Positions 19,756 to 29,940 of a DNA stretch of 64,000 bases are shown here, in pieces. Source of the stretch: Antedon bifida (taxonomy: Eukaryota; Echinodermata; Crinoidea; Comatulida; Antedonidae); contig OY727103.1 of the NCBI GenBank assembly GCA_963402885.1, forward strand, positions 16,270,085 through 16,334,084, given 5' to 3'. Position 1 is the first letter of the stretch. Each line of letters begins with the position of its first letter. Both the position numbers and the translations under genes were made by a program. The notes beneath the pieces are model-generated. The model was not told the DNA's origin, searched no databases, and worked only from the letters and a program-made list of their open reading frames with translations.

Positions 19756-21728
19756 GGCAGGCTACTTGTACGCAGGCTAATTGGACGCAGGCTACTTGTA
19801 CTTGGATGCAGGCTACTTGTACTTGGACGCAGGCTACTTGTACATGGGCTACTTGGATGCATGCTACTTGGACGCAGGCTACTTGTACTTGGACGCAGGC
19901 TACTTGTATTTGGACACAGGCTACTTGTACTTGGACGCAGGCTACTTGTATTTGGACGCAGGCTACTTGTATTTGGACGCAGGCTACTTGTATTTGGACG
20001 CAGGCTACTTGTACTTGGACGCAGGCTACTTGTATTTGGACGCAGGCTACTTGTATTTGGACGCAGGCTACTTGTACTTGGACGCAGGCTACTTGTACTT
20101 GTATGCTTGCTACTTGTACTTGTACGCAGGCTACTTACTTGGACTCAGGCTACTTACTTGGATGCAGGCTACTTACTTGGACGCAGGCTACTTACTTGGA
20201 CGCAGGCTACTTACTTGGACGCAGGATACTTGTACTTGGACGCAGGCTACTTGTACTTGGACGCAGGCTACTTGTACTTGGACGCAGGCTACTTGTACTT
20301 GGACGCAGGCTACTTACTTGGACGCAGGCTACTTGTATTTGGATGCAGGCTACTTACTTGGACGCAGGCTACTTGTACTTGGATGCAGGCTACTTGTACT
20401 TGGACGCAGGCTACTTGTACATGGGCTACTTGGATGCATGCTACTTGGACGCAGGCTACTTGTACTTGGACGCAGGCTACTTGTATTTGGACACAGGCTA
20501 CTTGTACTTGGACGCAGGCTACTTGTATTTGAACGCAGGCTACTTGTATTTGGACGCAGGTTACTTGTATTTGGACACAGGCTACTTGGACGCAGGCTAC
20601 TTGTATTTGGACGCAGGCTACTTGTACTTGGACGCAGGCTACTTGTATTTGGACGCAGGCTACTTGTATTTGGACGCAGGCTACTTGTATTTGGACGCAG
20701 GCTACTTGTACTTGGACGCAGGCTACTTGTACTTGTATGCTTGCTACTTGTACTTGTACGCAGGCTACTTACTTGGACTCAGGCTACTTACTTGGATGCA
20801 GGCTACTTACTTGGACGCAGGCTACTTACTTGGACGCAGGCTACTTACTTGGACGCAGGATACTTGTACTTGGACGCAGGCTACTTGTACTTGGACGCAA
20901 GCTACTTGTACTTGGACGCAGGCTACTTGTACTTGGACGCAGGCTACTTGTATTTGGATGCAGGCTACTTACTTGGATGCAGGCTACTTGTACTTGGACG
21001 CAGGCTACTTGTACATGGGCTACTTGGATGCATGCTACTTGGACGCAGGCTACTTGTACTTGGACACAGGCTACTTGTATTTGGACACAGGCTACTTGTA
21101 CTTGGACGCAGGCTACTTGTATTTGGACGCAGGCTACTTGTACTTGGACGCAGGCTACTTGTACTTGTATGCTTGCTACTTGTACTTGTACGCAGGCTAC
21201 TTACTTGGACTCAGGCTACTTACTTGGATGCAGGCTACTTACTTGGACGCAGGCTACTTACTTGGACGCAGGCTACTTACTTGGACGCAGGATACTTGTA
21301 CTTGGACGCAGGCTACTTGTACTTGGACGCAGGCTACTTGTACTTGGACGCAGGCTACTTGTACTTGGACGCAGGCTACTTGTATTTGGACGCAGGCTAC
21401 TTATATTTGGACGCAGGCTACTTGTATTTGGACGCAGGCTACTTGTACTTGGACACAGGCTACTTACTTGGATGAAGGCTACTTGTACTTGTATGCTTGC
21501 TACTTGTACTTGTACGCAGGCTACTTACTTGGACGCAGGCTACTTACTTGGACGCAGGCTACTTACTTGGACGCAGGATACTTGTATTTGGACGCAGGCT
21601 ACTTGTACTTGGACGCATGCTACTTGTACTTGGACGCAGGCTACTTGTACTTGGACGCAGGCTACTTGTATTTGGACACAGGCTACTTGTACTGGACGCA
21701 GGCTACTTGTACTTGGACTACGCAGTAG
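19756..21728. repeat. 2-kb minisatellite, 21-bp and 19-bp units, with higher-order repeats
   Basis: Built on GGACGCAGGCTACTTGTACTT (21 bp; variants with GTATTT) and a 19-bp form GGACGCAGGCTACTTACTT. Marker variants recur in the same order: TACATGGGCTACTTGG at 19841, 20418 and 21012; GTATGCTTGCTAC at about 20101, 20735, 21167 and 21491. This gives higher-order blocks of roughly 320-630 bp. The unit contains no stop in any forward frame, so three overlapping ORFs of up to 640 codons appear; these are not genes. Confidence 0.95.
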
Positions 21729-22447
21729 CCTTTTTTAAATTTTATATTTACTAAAGCATGACTTGAACAAAATTTAAACAATATCTACTTTCATATACAT
21801 TTCTCTATTTTGGTTTTATTCTATTTATTTTATATATATTCACAAATAACATTTTCATGTATGCCTATAATATATATATATATAATATATTACTTAAAAT
21901 ATATAGAGTTTCATAACAATTCTAATTTTTCTTGTTACATTTAGCATGCTCACTGACTTGACTTGACTATACACTCGTCTTGCTCATGATATTTTATACA
22001 CTCGTTTTTATTTTATGGCTCTTTAATATTTTGAGATGCTCTACCAAGTTGGACTTGTTTAGCTCTGGTTCTTCTCATCTGGACTCACGTTAACAAACAA
22101 ACATGCCTACAAAGAAATTTAGTAAGAAGACATTACCTAGAGATAGTTTTTTTATACAAATATAAACCAAATGGATCATATTATAGTATATTAATTAACT
22201 CAGAATAATTGCTAAGCAATAAAGACGAGGATAATCTGTGAGAATGAGAAAAAGCCACTACAAAACTGAGATTGGAACATGGAACCACTTGGGCTTTCAT
22301 GGTATGGTTCATATTTGATTGGATAATGACTATAGAACCCTTGGCACTACAGTAGTATGTAATTGGCATATAGAGGAAACCATATCAAAATGTTTATCGT
22401 TTGAGATTGGCTTGTACGTTTTTTAAAAATATCACAACAAGCATTAG
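21729..22447. other. Intergenic, no feature recognised
   Basis: AT-rich DNA with a short (TA)n stretch near 21870-21890. No exon or RNA gene is seen. Confidence 0.55.
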
Positions 22448-23468
22448 GCGTCATGTCCAAATGTTTTGACAAAGCGTGTTAATCGCGTTTTCTTTTGTTG
22501 TAGCCGTGAAAATTCTAAAATCGTCAGACCGTTTGGAAATGGACAATATGCTTGACTTTGTGTAATGTCGATTTAACGATGAGTCATCACAAACAAGGCC
22601 CAAACAATTCGTTTCAGTTTGCCTTTTAAGAGAAACTCTCTAAATTGTATTCCGGGGGTGCTGATCTCAAGCATCATTTTGAAACGTTTATAAGTTCGTA
22701 ACCTCAATAAATAATTTAATTTTAATAATAAACATCCAGTCTATCCAGAAACGATGCTCACAAAAAAGATCGTAAAAAATACATTCTAAATATAGTATCA
22801 TAACGTTCAGTTAGTCGCTCAAAAAGACTGCCGACAGAAGACCGTAATTAATACAGACCTAGTTTTTTTTGGTCACATGGCATGAAAGCGATACTCACTA
22901 TTTTACCTCAACCTCTACAGTAGCTTTTAATAAAACTCAGTATGGCCGTCCATTAGAGAGTGGCTGCTCTGCCGACGACGATAAAACATTAAGATCGTGT
23001 ACCTGGATTTTCTCTATCTATATCTAAACTGTTCCCACACTCCGATCACATGTTTTTTTTCCACTCCAAATTCAGGTTCGGGCCTTTTTCTTTACACAAT
23101 AATATTAATAATTTAAAAGGCCTATGACTGTTAAATCTTAACATGGAATATATATTTATTTTGCATATATTTTGTTGGTGTCCTAGCCTAGGTGTTGTTC
23201 TTTTCATAATTCCCTAACCCAAGGTAGGATAACTACCGGATAACCGATGCGTAGGGCGGCTACAAAAATTGACGTCTTCCACCTTTAAATAGGATTTTAA
23301 TTAGCGAACAATACATTGTTTGTGTGTTGTGTCCATAAAGTCGATGACACATAGACATAATAAAACAAATGACATTTAACGCTAACGCGCGTCTAAAAAT
23401 TACGGTGCTCTTCTACGATCGTTACACGCGATGTGGTTTGTACGTTTGAAAACATTTGGACATGACGC
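22448..23468. mobile_element. 1-kb element with 20-bp perfect inverted ends
   Basis: GCGTCATGTCCAAATGTTTT at 22448-22467 is perfectly inverted at 23449-23468. The internal part (about 22680-23360) is repeated in inverted orientation at about 32230-33170 (shared GTAACCTCAATAAA, AAAAAAGATCGTA, GGTGTCCTAGCCTAGGTGT-like, TCGCTAATTAAAATCCTA blocks). No ORF of note, so it is MITE-like or a non-autonomous DNA transposon. Confidence 0.65.
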
Positions 23469-23734
23469 ATTACAGTCTCATTCATGGGAATTAAAAGTTG
23501 TAGTTTAAATTTACCTTAGAATCTCTGCCCAGTGATGGTTGAATTAAATGTGTTAATTTTGAATTTCTGTAAAGCACCTGATTTTAAACCTGAGAAAACC
23601 TGCAACAAAATTAAAAGCATTAAAGTAATCCACAAGATACAATACTAAATCAAATTTATACCAATTAGTCAGATGTTTTGCCATACTCTATACAATAGTA
23701 CTCTATGTAAGTGGTTTACGATGAAATTGTTCGC

Positions 23735-25246
23735 GTTTGAAATCGGTCAAGATAAAATCAACTTCCGGTATTTTGTATGGCGTGTCGCTAGAGCTATAAT
23801 ACTTTTGATGATACCGGTCGCGCTATTTTGTATGAAGCGGGATGATGCATGCGAGTGGGATATACATTTTCTTCATTTTTATATAGAGTTAATTTATATT
23901 TTTTAGGAACTAGATTATTTATGTGGATATTTTTTGTTATTGTCACAATCTTTTTTTTTTTCTATATTCTTATTTCTTTCCACGAATTTTGTTCGCAGCG
24001 TATCTCTAATTCTGGCAAACATAAGATTGTAACTTTGTAATAAGATTGACCTGTAGCTGTAGATGTGCAAGGAACTTTGTTATATGACTTTAGAGACGCG
24101 CAGTGTAAGTTACGCACGATTTTATGAACTTCGCGTATTTAACATAGATCGAAAACAATTTAAATTAAAACTTAGAAAAAGTGTAGTTTATATCATGCGC
24201 TAACTTTCTGTGAAAAAAAATGGCATATTTCAAAGAAAGTTACGCGCACATGCGCATTTAAAATTTAAAAATGCTAGAAATCAATTTCTAATCAACTTCC
24301 TACGTGTTTCATGTCATTTTAAGCAAGCAAACATGGAATGCCGTGGTACCTACAGTATGTATGGCTATGAAGAGGATATTAATATTACATAAGTTCGCAT
24401 TGAACTTGAACGCAATCAAAACAAAATACTGAGTGAATGATATCATCGGCAACAAAATGTTATTGTCTTTAATTACGTGTGTGTTTACCGAAGGGAAAAG
24501 GTATGATCATTTTACTCATTGGTAGCATGCTACATGCGAGAAAGTGCCTTTTCCTGCAAATTAGAGGTGCCATTTATCATGAATGTTATGTGCGAGAGTA
24601 CCATTTCCGGTCATCTGGGGCGTCATTTAACAAAGTTTGACGACCCTGGACAAGCACTCTTTTCCGCTATGTGAAAATGCTGTGACGCTTTTACTCAAAA
24701 TAGGCCTATGGGGGAAAATGTCACCTTTTAATAGGCTAGTACCTCAGTTTTCATATTTAAAATATCAATTGTTAATACATTTATAATAACATTTCCGACA
24801 ATCTAGGTGTCAAATCGCCCTCAGCTCAACCCCAACCATGGTCGGGCTGAGTTGGTGTGGACTCTCTACAGTTCTGCCCCCTCCCTCCCCAATATTCACA
24901 AAATCCTGGATCCTCCCCTGCAAATCAAGTGTATATTTTTATAAAATAGGAGATAAACATTTATATTTACTGTACTTAAAAAATAATAACGGTTGAGGTT
25001 TAAAAAAATGTCAATAGTATTATTAGAATTGCTATATTCAAAATTAAATAAAAACATAATGAGCGTTTTCATTTAAAAACACCTAGAAACGGCAAAATGT
25101 GTATCTAGTGTGCCACATACAAATTAGAGCGACCAAAAGAAAACGGGTCCGATATCAAATGTAACTATTATGATAAAAAGCGTATCTAGCGGCACCCTAT
25201 ACAAAATACAGGATGTTGATTTTATCGCGACCGATTTCAAGCACGA
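23735..25246. repeat. Imperfect inverted repeat pair (~65 bp arms)
   Basis: 23735-23800 (TGAAATCGGTCAAGATAAAA, TATTTTGTATGG, CGCTAGAGC) matches the complement of about 25180-25246. The 1.4 kb between contains no convincing gene. It could be another non-autonomous DNA element; target duplications were not found. Confidence 0.5.
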
Positions 25247-25468
25247 CCGTTTTCATCTGACACCATAAGTACATTTGAGAATCCTTCTGAAAAGTTTGCA
25301 AGTCATTCTTGGGTGGGAACTCAAACCTAACAGTACAACCACTAGCCATGGCTTTCATACCTATAGACCAGTGGCTAGCTCTCTGACATAAAGCTATTTC
25401 AAAATAGTTATTATATTATCAACATTATATTTATAAGTTTCAAATATGAAAAGTTTGGTGTACTGTAC

Positions 25469-26285
25469 CTGTCCAAGTGACGTAAGTGATTTATTAATAG
25501 CTGCAGCCTCAAAAAGTCTTTGTCCAGTGGCTTCTGTTTTACTTATCCTCTCTGATCCAGCCAAGTCAACCAAAGCCAGAGATCCAAAGCTGGTTGCCTC
25601 AGAGATCTTGTTTACACCCTCCACAGTCAACATCAGCAGCAAGTATGAACGAAAACTAAGGGAAACAAATACAGTAATAATAATAGTTTTTCATAATAAT
25701 AAAAGTCTAACTGGCTTAACACCATCAATTTTTTTCTTTGTGTCAGTTTTGGGATAAACAAAGTAATAATAATAATAATTGATTATATAGCGCCTTTCCA
25801 CATTGATCAAAGTAAACAAATCGGTCATATGGGCCTTTTAAAGTACCAAAATGCCTTAGAGTTGAGGGATGGGGAAGAGGATATACTTTATATACCATCG
25901 AGTAAACATTCTAGGATTAACGCACGATTTACCAAATTTTTCCCTTACGTAAATTTATATATAGATGAGGGAAATGTATTTTATCAACTAGATTAATCTT
26001 TTCAATGACAAATAATTGAATGCTCTATGTCACTGCCAATCTGATTATCTTATCTCACCTAATGATATCTTGGAACGTTCATTACAAAAGCTCTCTGTTG
26101 GATCTGATATTATCTTACCTTCAGAGTGTATGATATCTTGGAACGTTCATTACAAAAGCTCTCTGATGGATCTGATATTCATGCCAGGATCTTCTAGTGT
26201 TCCAATCATTGTGTATGTTTTTCCTGCCTCCTGTTTGGCCCTATGCCATGATGCAAATGCTGTAGCCCACACATGATGTTATGAT
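25469..26285 (-). pseudogene. Kinesin motor-domain pseudogene fragment
   Basis: On the minus strand, about 26262-26160 encodes the phosphate-binding region AGKTYTMIGTLEDPGMN. An exon at 25655-25469 (AG acceptor, GTACAG donor) encodes [13 protein letters not shown] (switch I side, normally SSRSH) and [11 protein letters not shown]...[10 protein letters not shown] (switch II). These are microtubule-motor ATPase motifs in the right order; the general pattern is close to kinesin-14 proteins. The P-loop is damaged: the expected Tyr before GQTG is a TAG, and one extra G shifts the frame between GQTG and AGKTYTM. The 57-bp exon end is tandemly duplicated (26068-26124 and 26148-26205). No other motor exons were found. 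Confidence 0.75.
25766..25860 (+). repeat. Interspersed repeat tail (ATAATAATAATTG...TATAGCGCCTTTCC)
   Basis: A short (AAT)n run followed by TTGATTATATAGCGCCTTTC, a motif that recurs at 3' ends of retroposons in many marine invertebrates. It lies in the intron of the kinesin remnant. Family not identified. Confidence 0.45.
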
Positions 26286-26799
26286 TGGTAGAACCTCCGA
26301 AAAGACAATTTTAGGTTGACTTATATAGTTGGCTATGAATGGGTACAACTGTCTTCTTAGAAACATCAAGGCATTCTCAATCATCCTTTCCTTTTGGAAA
26401 AATATATGGTGTACCACAAACCTAACTGTACTACAACCCAAACTATATAATACTTCTTGCTATTAATTTGAAGTAACAACTGATGCCAATTCCTAGGAGT
26501 TTTGTTAAAGCGGTATATAAGTAACTATTTTATCAAATTTGAAGCTCATTTTCTGGTCCTTTGCCTTATTTCACACAATATCTTGACCCGATGAGTATCT
26601 CGAGGTCCTCCAGATCCTGATTAGTGGTGGTTGGTATGGCGTTATGTCTTATAGTTCCAATACTACTCATCTGCAACAGGGCATCACAAGCTTGTTTTTA
26701 ATAAACCACTAAAATCTAATGGCAAACAAAAAATTAACATCTTTGTCAGAATCTAATCTCAAACTCCTATTGAGAAAGACATGCGCTACTACTGTACTA
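26286..26799. other. Intergenic, no feature recognised
   Basis: No further kinesin exon is visible here in either strand; sequence is AT-rich and non-repetitive by eye. Confidence 0.5.
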
Positions 26800-26974
26800 A
26801 CACCTAAAGGGCATGTCTTTCTCGTCAATCCAAATGATGTGTCTAGTTAACCAAATAATGCGTCACTTTAAACGAAAGGGCACGTCTCTTCAACAAACGG
26901 GCACATCTCTCTAAACCCGAATGGAGTGTCTCGTCAAACCAAATGGCACGTCTCTCCAACTCTCTCTTTGGTGT
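26800..26974. repeat. 66-bp minisatellite, left degenerate part
   Basis: Units with GGGCACATCTCTCTAAACCC and GGAGTGTCTCGTCAAACC, decayed toward the left (26800-26880). The array is cut by the SINE at 26975 and resumes at 27384. Confidence 0.8.
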
Positions 26975-27383
26975 TGGGTATTTATAATTGTCCTCAAACT
27001 GAGGAAATTCAGATTAGGCCCCCCACAGACCCACGTCAGCCAGCAGTGCAGCGTCTACCAAATCACCACACCGGGAGACAATCTCCAACTCTTTGCGAAT
27101 ATGCACTATGTACATGGGACCAACGGCTTTACATCCCATCCGAAGGACGAGGCAATGAGAGTAAAGCATCTTGCCTAAAGATACAGTTAATATGGTACAG
27201 ATACTGTAGGCTCGAACCCATGCCTATTATACTGTATGCTATCAGTAAACCATCACTCTCCGGTATATACAGCACCAGCCGTGATTCCATACAGTCTCCC
27301 ATCCAGAATGCAACCGGGCCCAACATTGCTTAACTTCAGTGATCTGACGAGAACCAGTGTTTCTATGCTGTATGGCCGTATAT
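26975..27383 (-). mobile_element. 5S rRNA-derived SINE (SINE3-like)
   Basis: On the minus strand, 27383-27262 is a 122-nt 5S rRNA-like sequence. It has ATACGGCCATA at the start, CTGAAGTTAAGC, GGATGGGAGAC and GGTGCTGTATATACC at the end. The terminal ATATAC/GTATAT can pair as helix I. It continues with a tRNA B-box-like GGTTCGAGCC (about 27213) and then a conserved-looking SINE body (TTGCCTCGTCCTTCGGATGG, AAAGCCGTTGGTCCCATGTA). Vertebrate AmnSINE1-type elements have this order: 5S-related head, tRNA-like part, Deu domain. It interrupts the 66-bp minisatellite. Confidence 0.82.
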
Positions 27384-27770
27384 CTAAACCCGAATGGAGT
27401 GTCTCGTCAAACCAAATGGCATGTCTCTTCAACAAAAGGGCACATCTCTCTAAATCCAAATGGAGTGTCTCGTCAAACCAAATGGCATGTCTCTTCAACA
27501 AAAGGGCACATCTCTCTAAACCCGAATGGAGTGTCTCGTCAAACCAAATGGCATGTCTCTTCAACAAAAGGGCACATCTCTCTAAACCCGAATGGAGTGT
27601 CTCGTCAAACCAAATGGCATGTCTCTTCAACAAAAGGGCACATCTCTCTAAATCCAAATGGAGTGTCTCGTCAAACCAAATGGCGTGTCTCTTCAACAAA
27701 AGGGCACATCTCTCTAAAGTGAATGGAGTGTATCGTCAAACCAAATGGTGTGTCTCTTCAAGAGTGAGAA
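27384..27770. repeat. 66-bp minisatellite, main array
   Basis: Six units; ATGGAGTGTCTCGTCAAACC recurs at 27394, 27460 and 27526 and so on, period 66 bp. Because 66 is divisible by 3 and the unit lacks stops, long open frames appear on both strands (27236-27784 plus, 27357-27722 plus, 27253-27699 minus). They have no independent support. Confidence 0.93.
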
Positions 27771-27789
27771 CATTAGCAATATAATAAAA

Positions 27790-28455
27790 ATAATTCAAAG
27801 ACAACTAACAAAGTAATTTACATCAGCACACACACATTTACAAAAGGTAAAGGTAACTATCTACAAAACATACAGTATATGTGGCATTCCACAGTATTTG
27901 GGTTGAACAATTTCATTTACTGATTTTGATGTAACTCTTGGCCATTTCTCAAAGTAGACATGCAATTTTTTTTATTTTTCTGATATTTATTTTTTAAGTT
28001 ATTGAATATTAAATATGAAAAAAACCATATTTGATGTTACGGACGGGACATTTTTAATCCTATTTATTTCATAAACTATGCATCTTATTACTGTTTTTAT
28101 CAACAGATATAGTTACTTTATGTCTCAATAATACATAATCAAGAATGCCATACTGTATATTAAAAACATGTTTGTTGTACTGCACACGGTAATGACATAC
28201 AGGGTCAAATGCATAATTTAATATTCTATAGATTAACGTAATTTTAAATTTCAGTAGGTTGCAGGACAATATGATAATTCAAATATAAAAATTACATATT
28301 TTATTAACATTACCAACTACTTAAAATTACGGTCGTAAGAAAGTGAACTTTTCGTAGTCCGATTGTGATTGTGACAAATTGCTCAGCAATATCTTGTTGT
28401 TGTCAATTAATCGACACATGTCAATAGAAAAATCAGACTTGGATAAACGTAATGA
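27790..28455. other. Intergenic, no feature recognised
   Basis: AT-rich. No coding or RNA signal is seen. Confidence 0.55.
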
Positions 28456-29115
28456 GATTTTTCTTAATTCTGGTGCTACTGCTCAATGGCGCAAAGTGAA
28501 GGAACTAAAAAATGTATACTGAAAGCAAAGAAAGCTTTTTATCGAAGATCTACGAGCATTGAAATGGCATAAGAATATCAAGAAGATATGCAATCTTAGA
28601 TCTCGACCTTCCTCTTCCATTCCTGGCTTGTCTCCCAAAGAGAGTGTGAAAGTTATCAACAATCACTTTGCTAAACGTGTGTTGTGTGTTACCTTCGTTG
28701 GACAGGAAACAACTGACAGTTCTGAAGTTGCTGAACTCTCTTAGGACAACTACCACTCGGACAACTACCACCCGAACAACTACCCTCTATGACAACTATC
28801 CTCTAGGACAACTTCTATTAGATTCCCTCGGATCTGGGAGTTAATCCTTCAGATGTCCAGGACATATGCGTAGACCTACTTGATGTTAAAACTTTTTCTG
28901 TTAAATTTAAACAGTGTTCTACAAAAAAAAACTTTAGTGTTAGTGTTGCTTATCTTTTATTTTATATTATTCAGTTATGTATCTATCATGATCTTATATG
29001 AGTTTGATATAACCAATGTTTGGTCTTAACCAGTCTATTTATATATATTAAATTTGTAAATTCGGGATGGGACGTCCAATCGAAAGCGATGATTCCCCCA
29101 GTAAAATCTGGAATA
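28456..29115 (+). mobile_element. Decayed LINE fragment (pre-RT region) with simple-repeat insertion
   Basis: 28500-28745 reads, across frame changes, a LINE spacer pattern (KELKN..., FIEDLRALKWHKNIKKI, GLSPKESVKVINNHFAK). This is followed by an ACAACTACC-type short repeat (28742-28810) and then a further piece resembling PSDVQDICVDLLDVKTFS. No RT core remains. The assignment rests on spacing and a few motifs only. Confidence 0.45.
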
Positions 29116-29599
29116 AATTGAATTTAATATTCCCCTTGGAAAACTACCCCTCTAGAACAACCTAGAATAACTAATCTCATGACACCTACACCTTATAGTC
29201 TTTTCATTTAATTTCATTTATTTTGCTTTTATAAATGCCATATAGAAATCTAGGAACCAAGTTGCACCAGTCATCGAAATTATAAACATTTTTGTTATCA
29301 GCCCCTTACTATCGATACAATTGGCCTGATTTTGTTCTTTCTTTTTCTTTTCAAAAACAAATGTTTTAGCTTAAGAGCTTATGTCATGCTGTTTAATGCA
29401 AGTCCAGTAAATATGGAATATTGGTTTGACTGTTACCTACTCAGGGGTAGTAGTACTAGGGCCAAAATAGACAAACATTGCTGTCCAAACAAATGGCGTT
29501 AAAGATATAATTCCTCGATTGTCAAACAAATGCTGCTGTACGGACACACACATTGCCGTATGAATAAATTGGTGAAAGAACAAATTGCCATATGGTTAA

Positions 29600-29940
29600 A
29601 GTAAATTGAGTTACAAGATGAGGGCTGAGTAAACGGGACCAGTGGTCCTACTCTAACTTATACTGGACGACTAAGGAGGTACCCTATTATAATCCCACCG
29701 AGTGACTACCAGGAACAATCCGCCGTTTTCTTACGAATACAGTTTCAAATTTCACTATATGTTAAAAATCGTGATTGAGTTACACTCAAATTTAAAAGAT
29801 GAGGGCTGAGTAAATGGGACCAGTGGTCCTACTCTAACTTATACTGGACAACTAAGGAGGTACCCTAGTATAATCCCACTAAGTGATTCCCAGAAAACAA
29901 TCTGTCGTTTGCTCACAAATATTTAATTTCGAATACCATT
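29600..29940. repeat. Direct repeat of ~125 bp, two copies
   Basis: Copies at about 29615-29740 and 29798-29925 share AAGATGAGGGCTGAGTAAA, GGGACCAGTGGTCCTACTCT and GGAGGTACCCTA. The offset is about 183 bp. GGACCAGTGGTCC is a palindrome in each. Origin unknown. Confidence 0.85.

Noticed and set aside
19708..21754. Four overlapping long plus-strand open frames (up to 640 codons)
   Set aside because: They are frame-shifted readings of one minisatellite; no domain, no codon structure beyond the repeat, and all frames are equally open.
23673..24040. Two short hydrophobic ORFs
   Set aside because: They overlap an inverted-repeat arm and AT-rich DNA; hydrophobicity follows from the TTT/ATA content.
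27262..27383. Possible functional 5S rRNA gene
   Set aside because: Too many changes from the conserved 5S core, and it continues into a SINE body with a tRNA-like B box.
27236..27784. Open frames on both strands across the 66-bp array
   Set aside because: Explained by a stop-free unit with a period divisible by three; part of one frame also reads through the 5S SINE.
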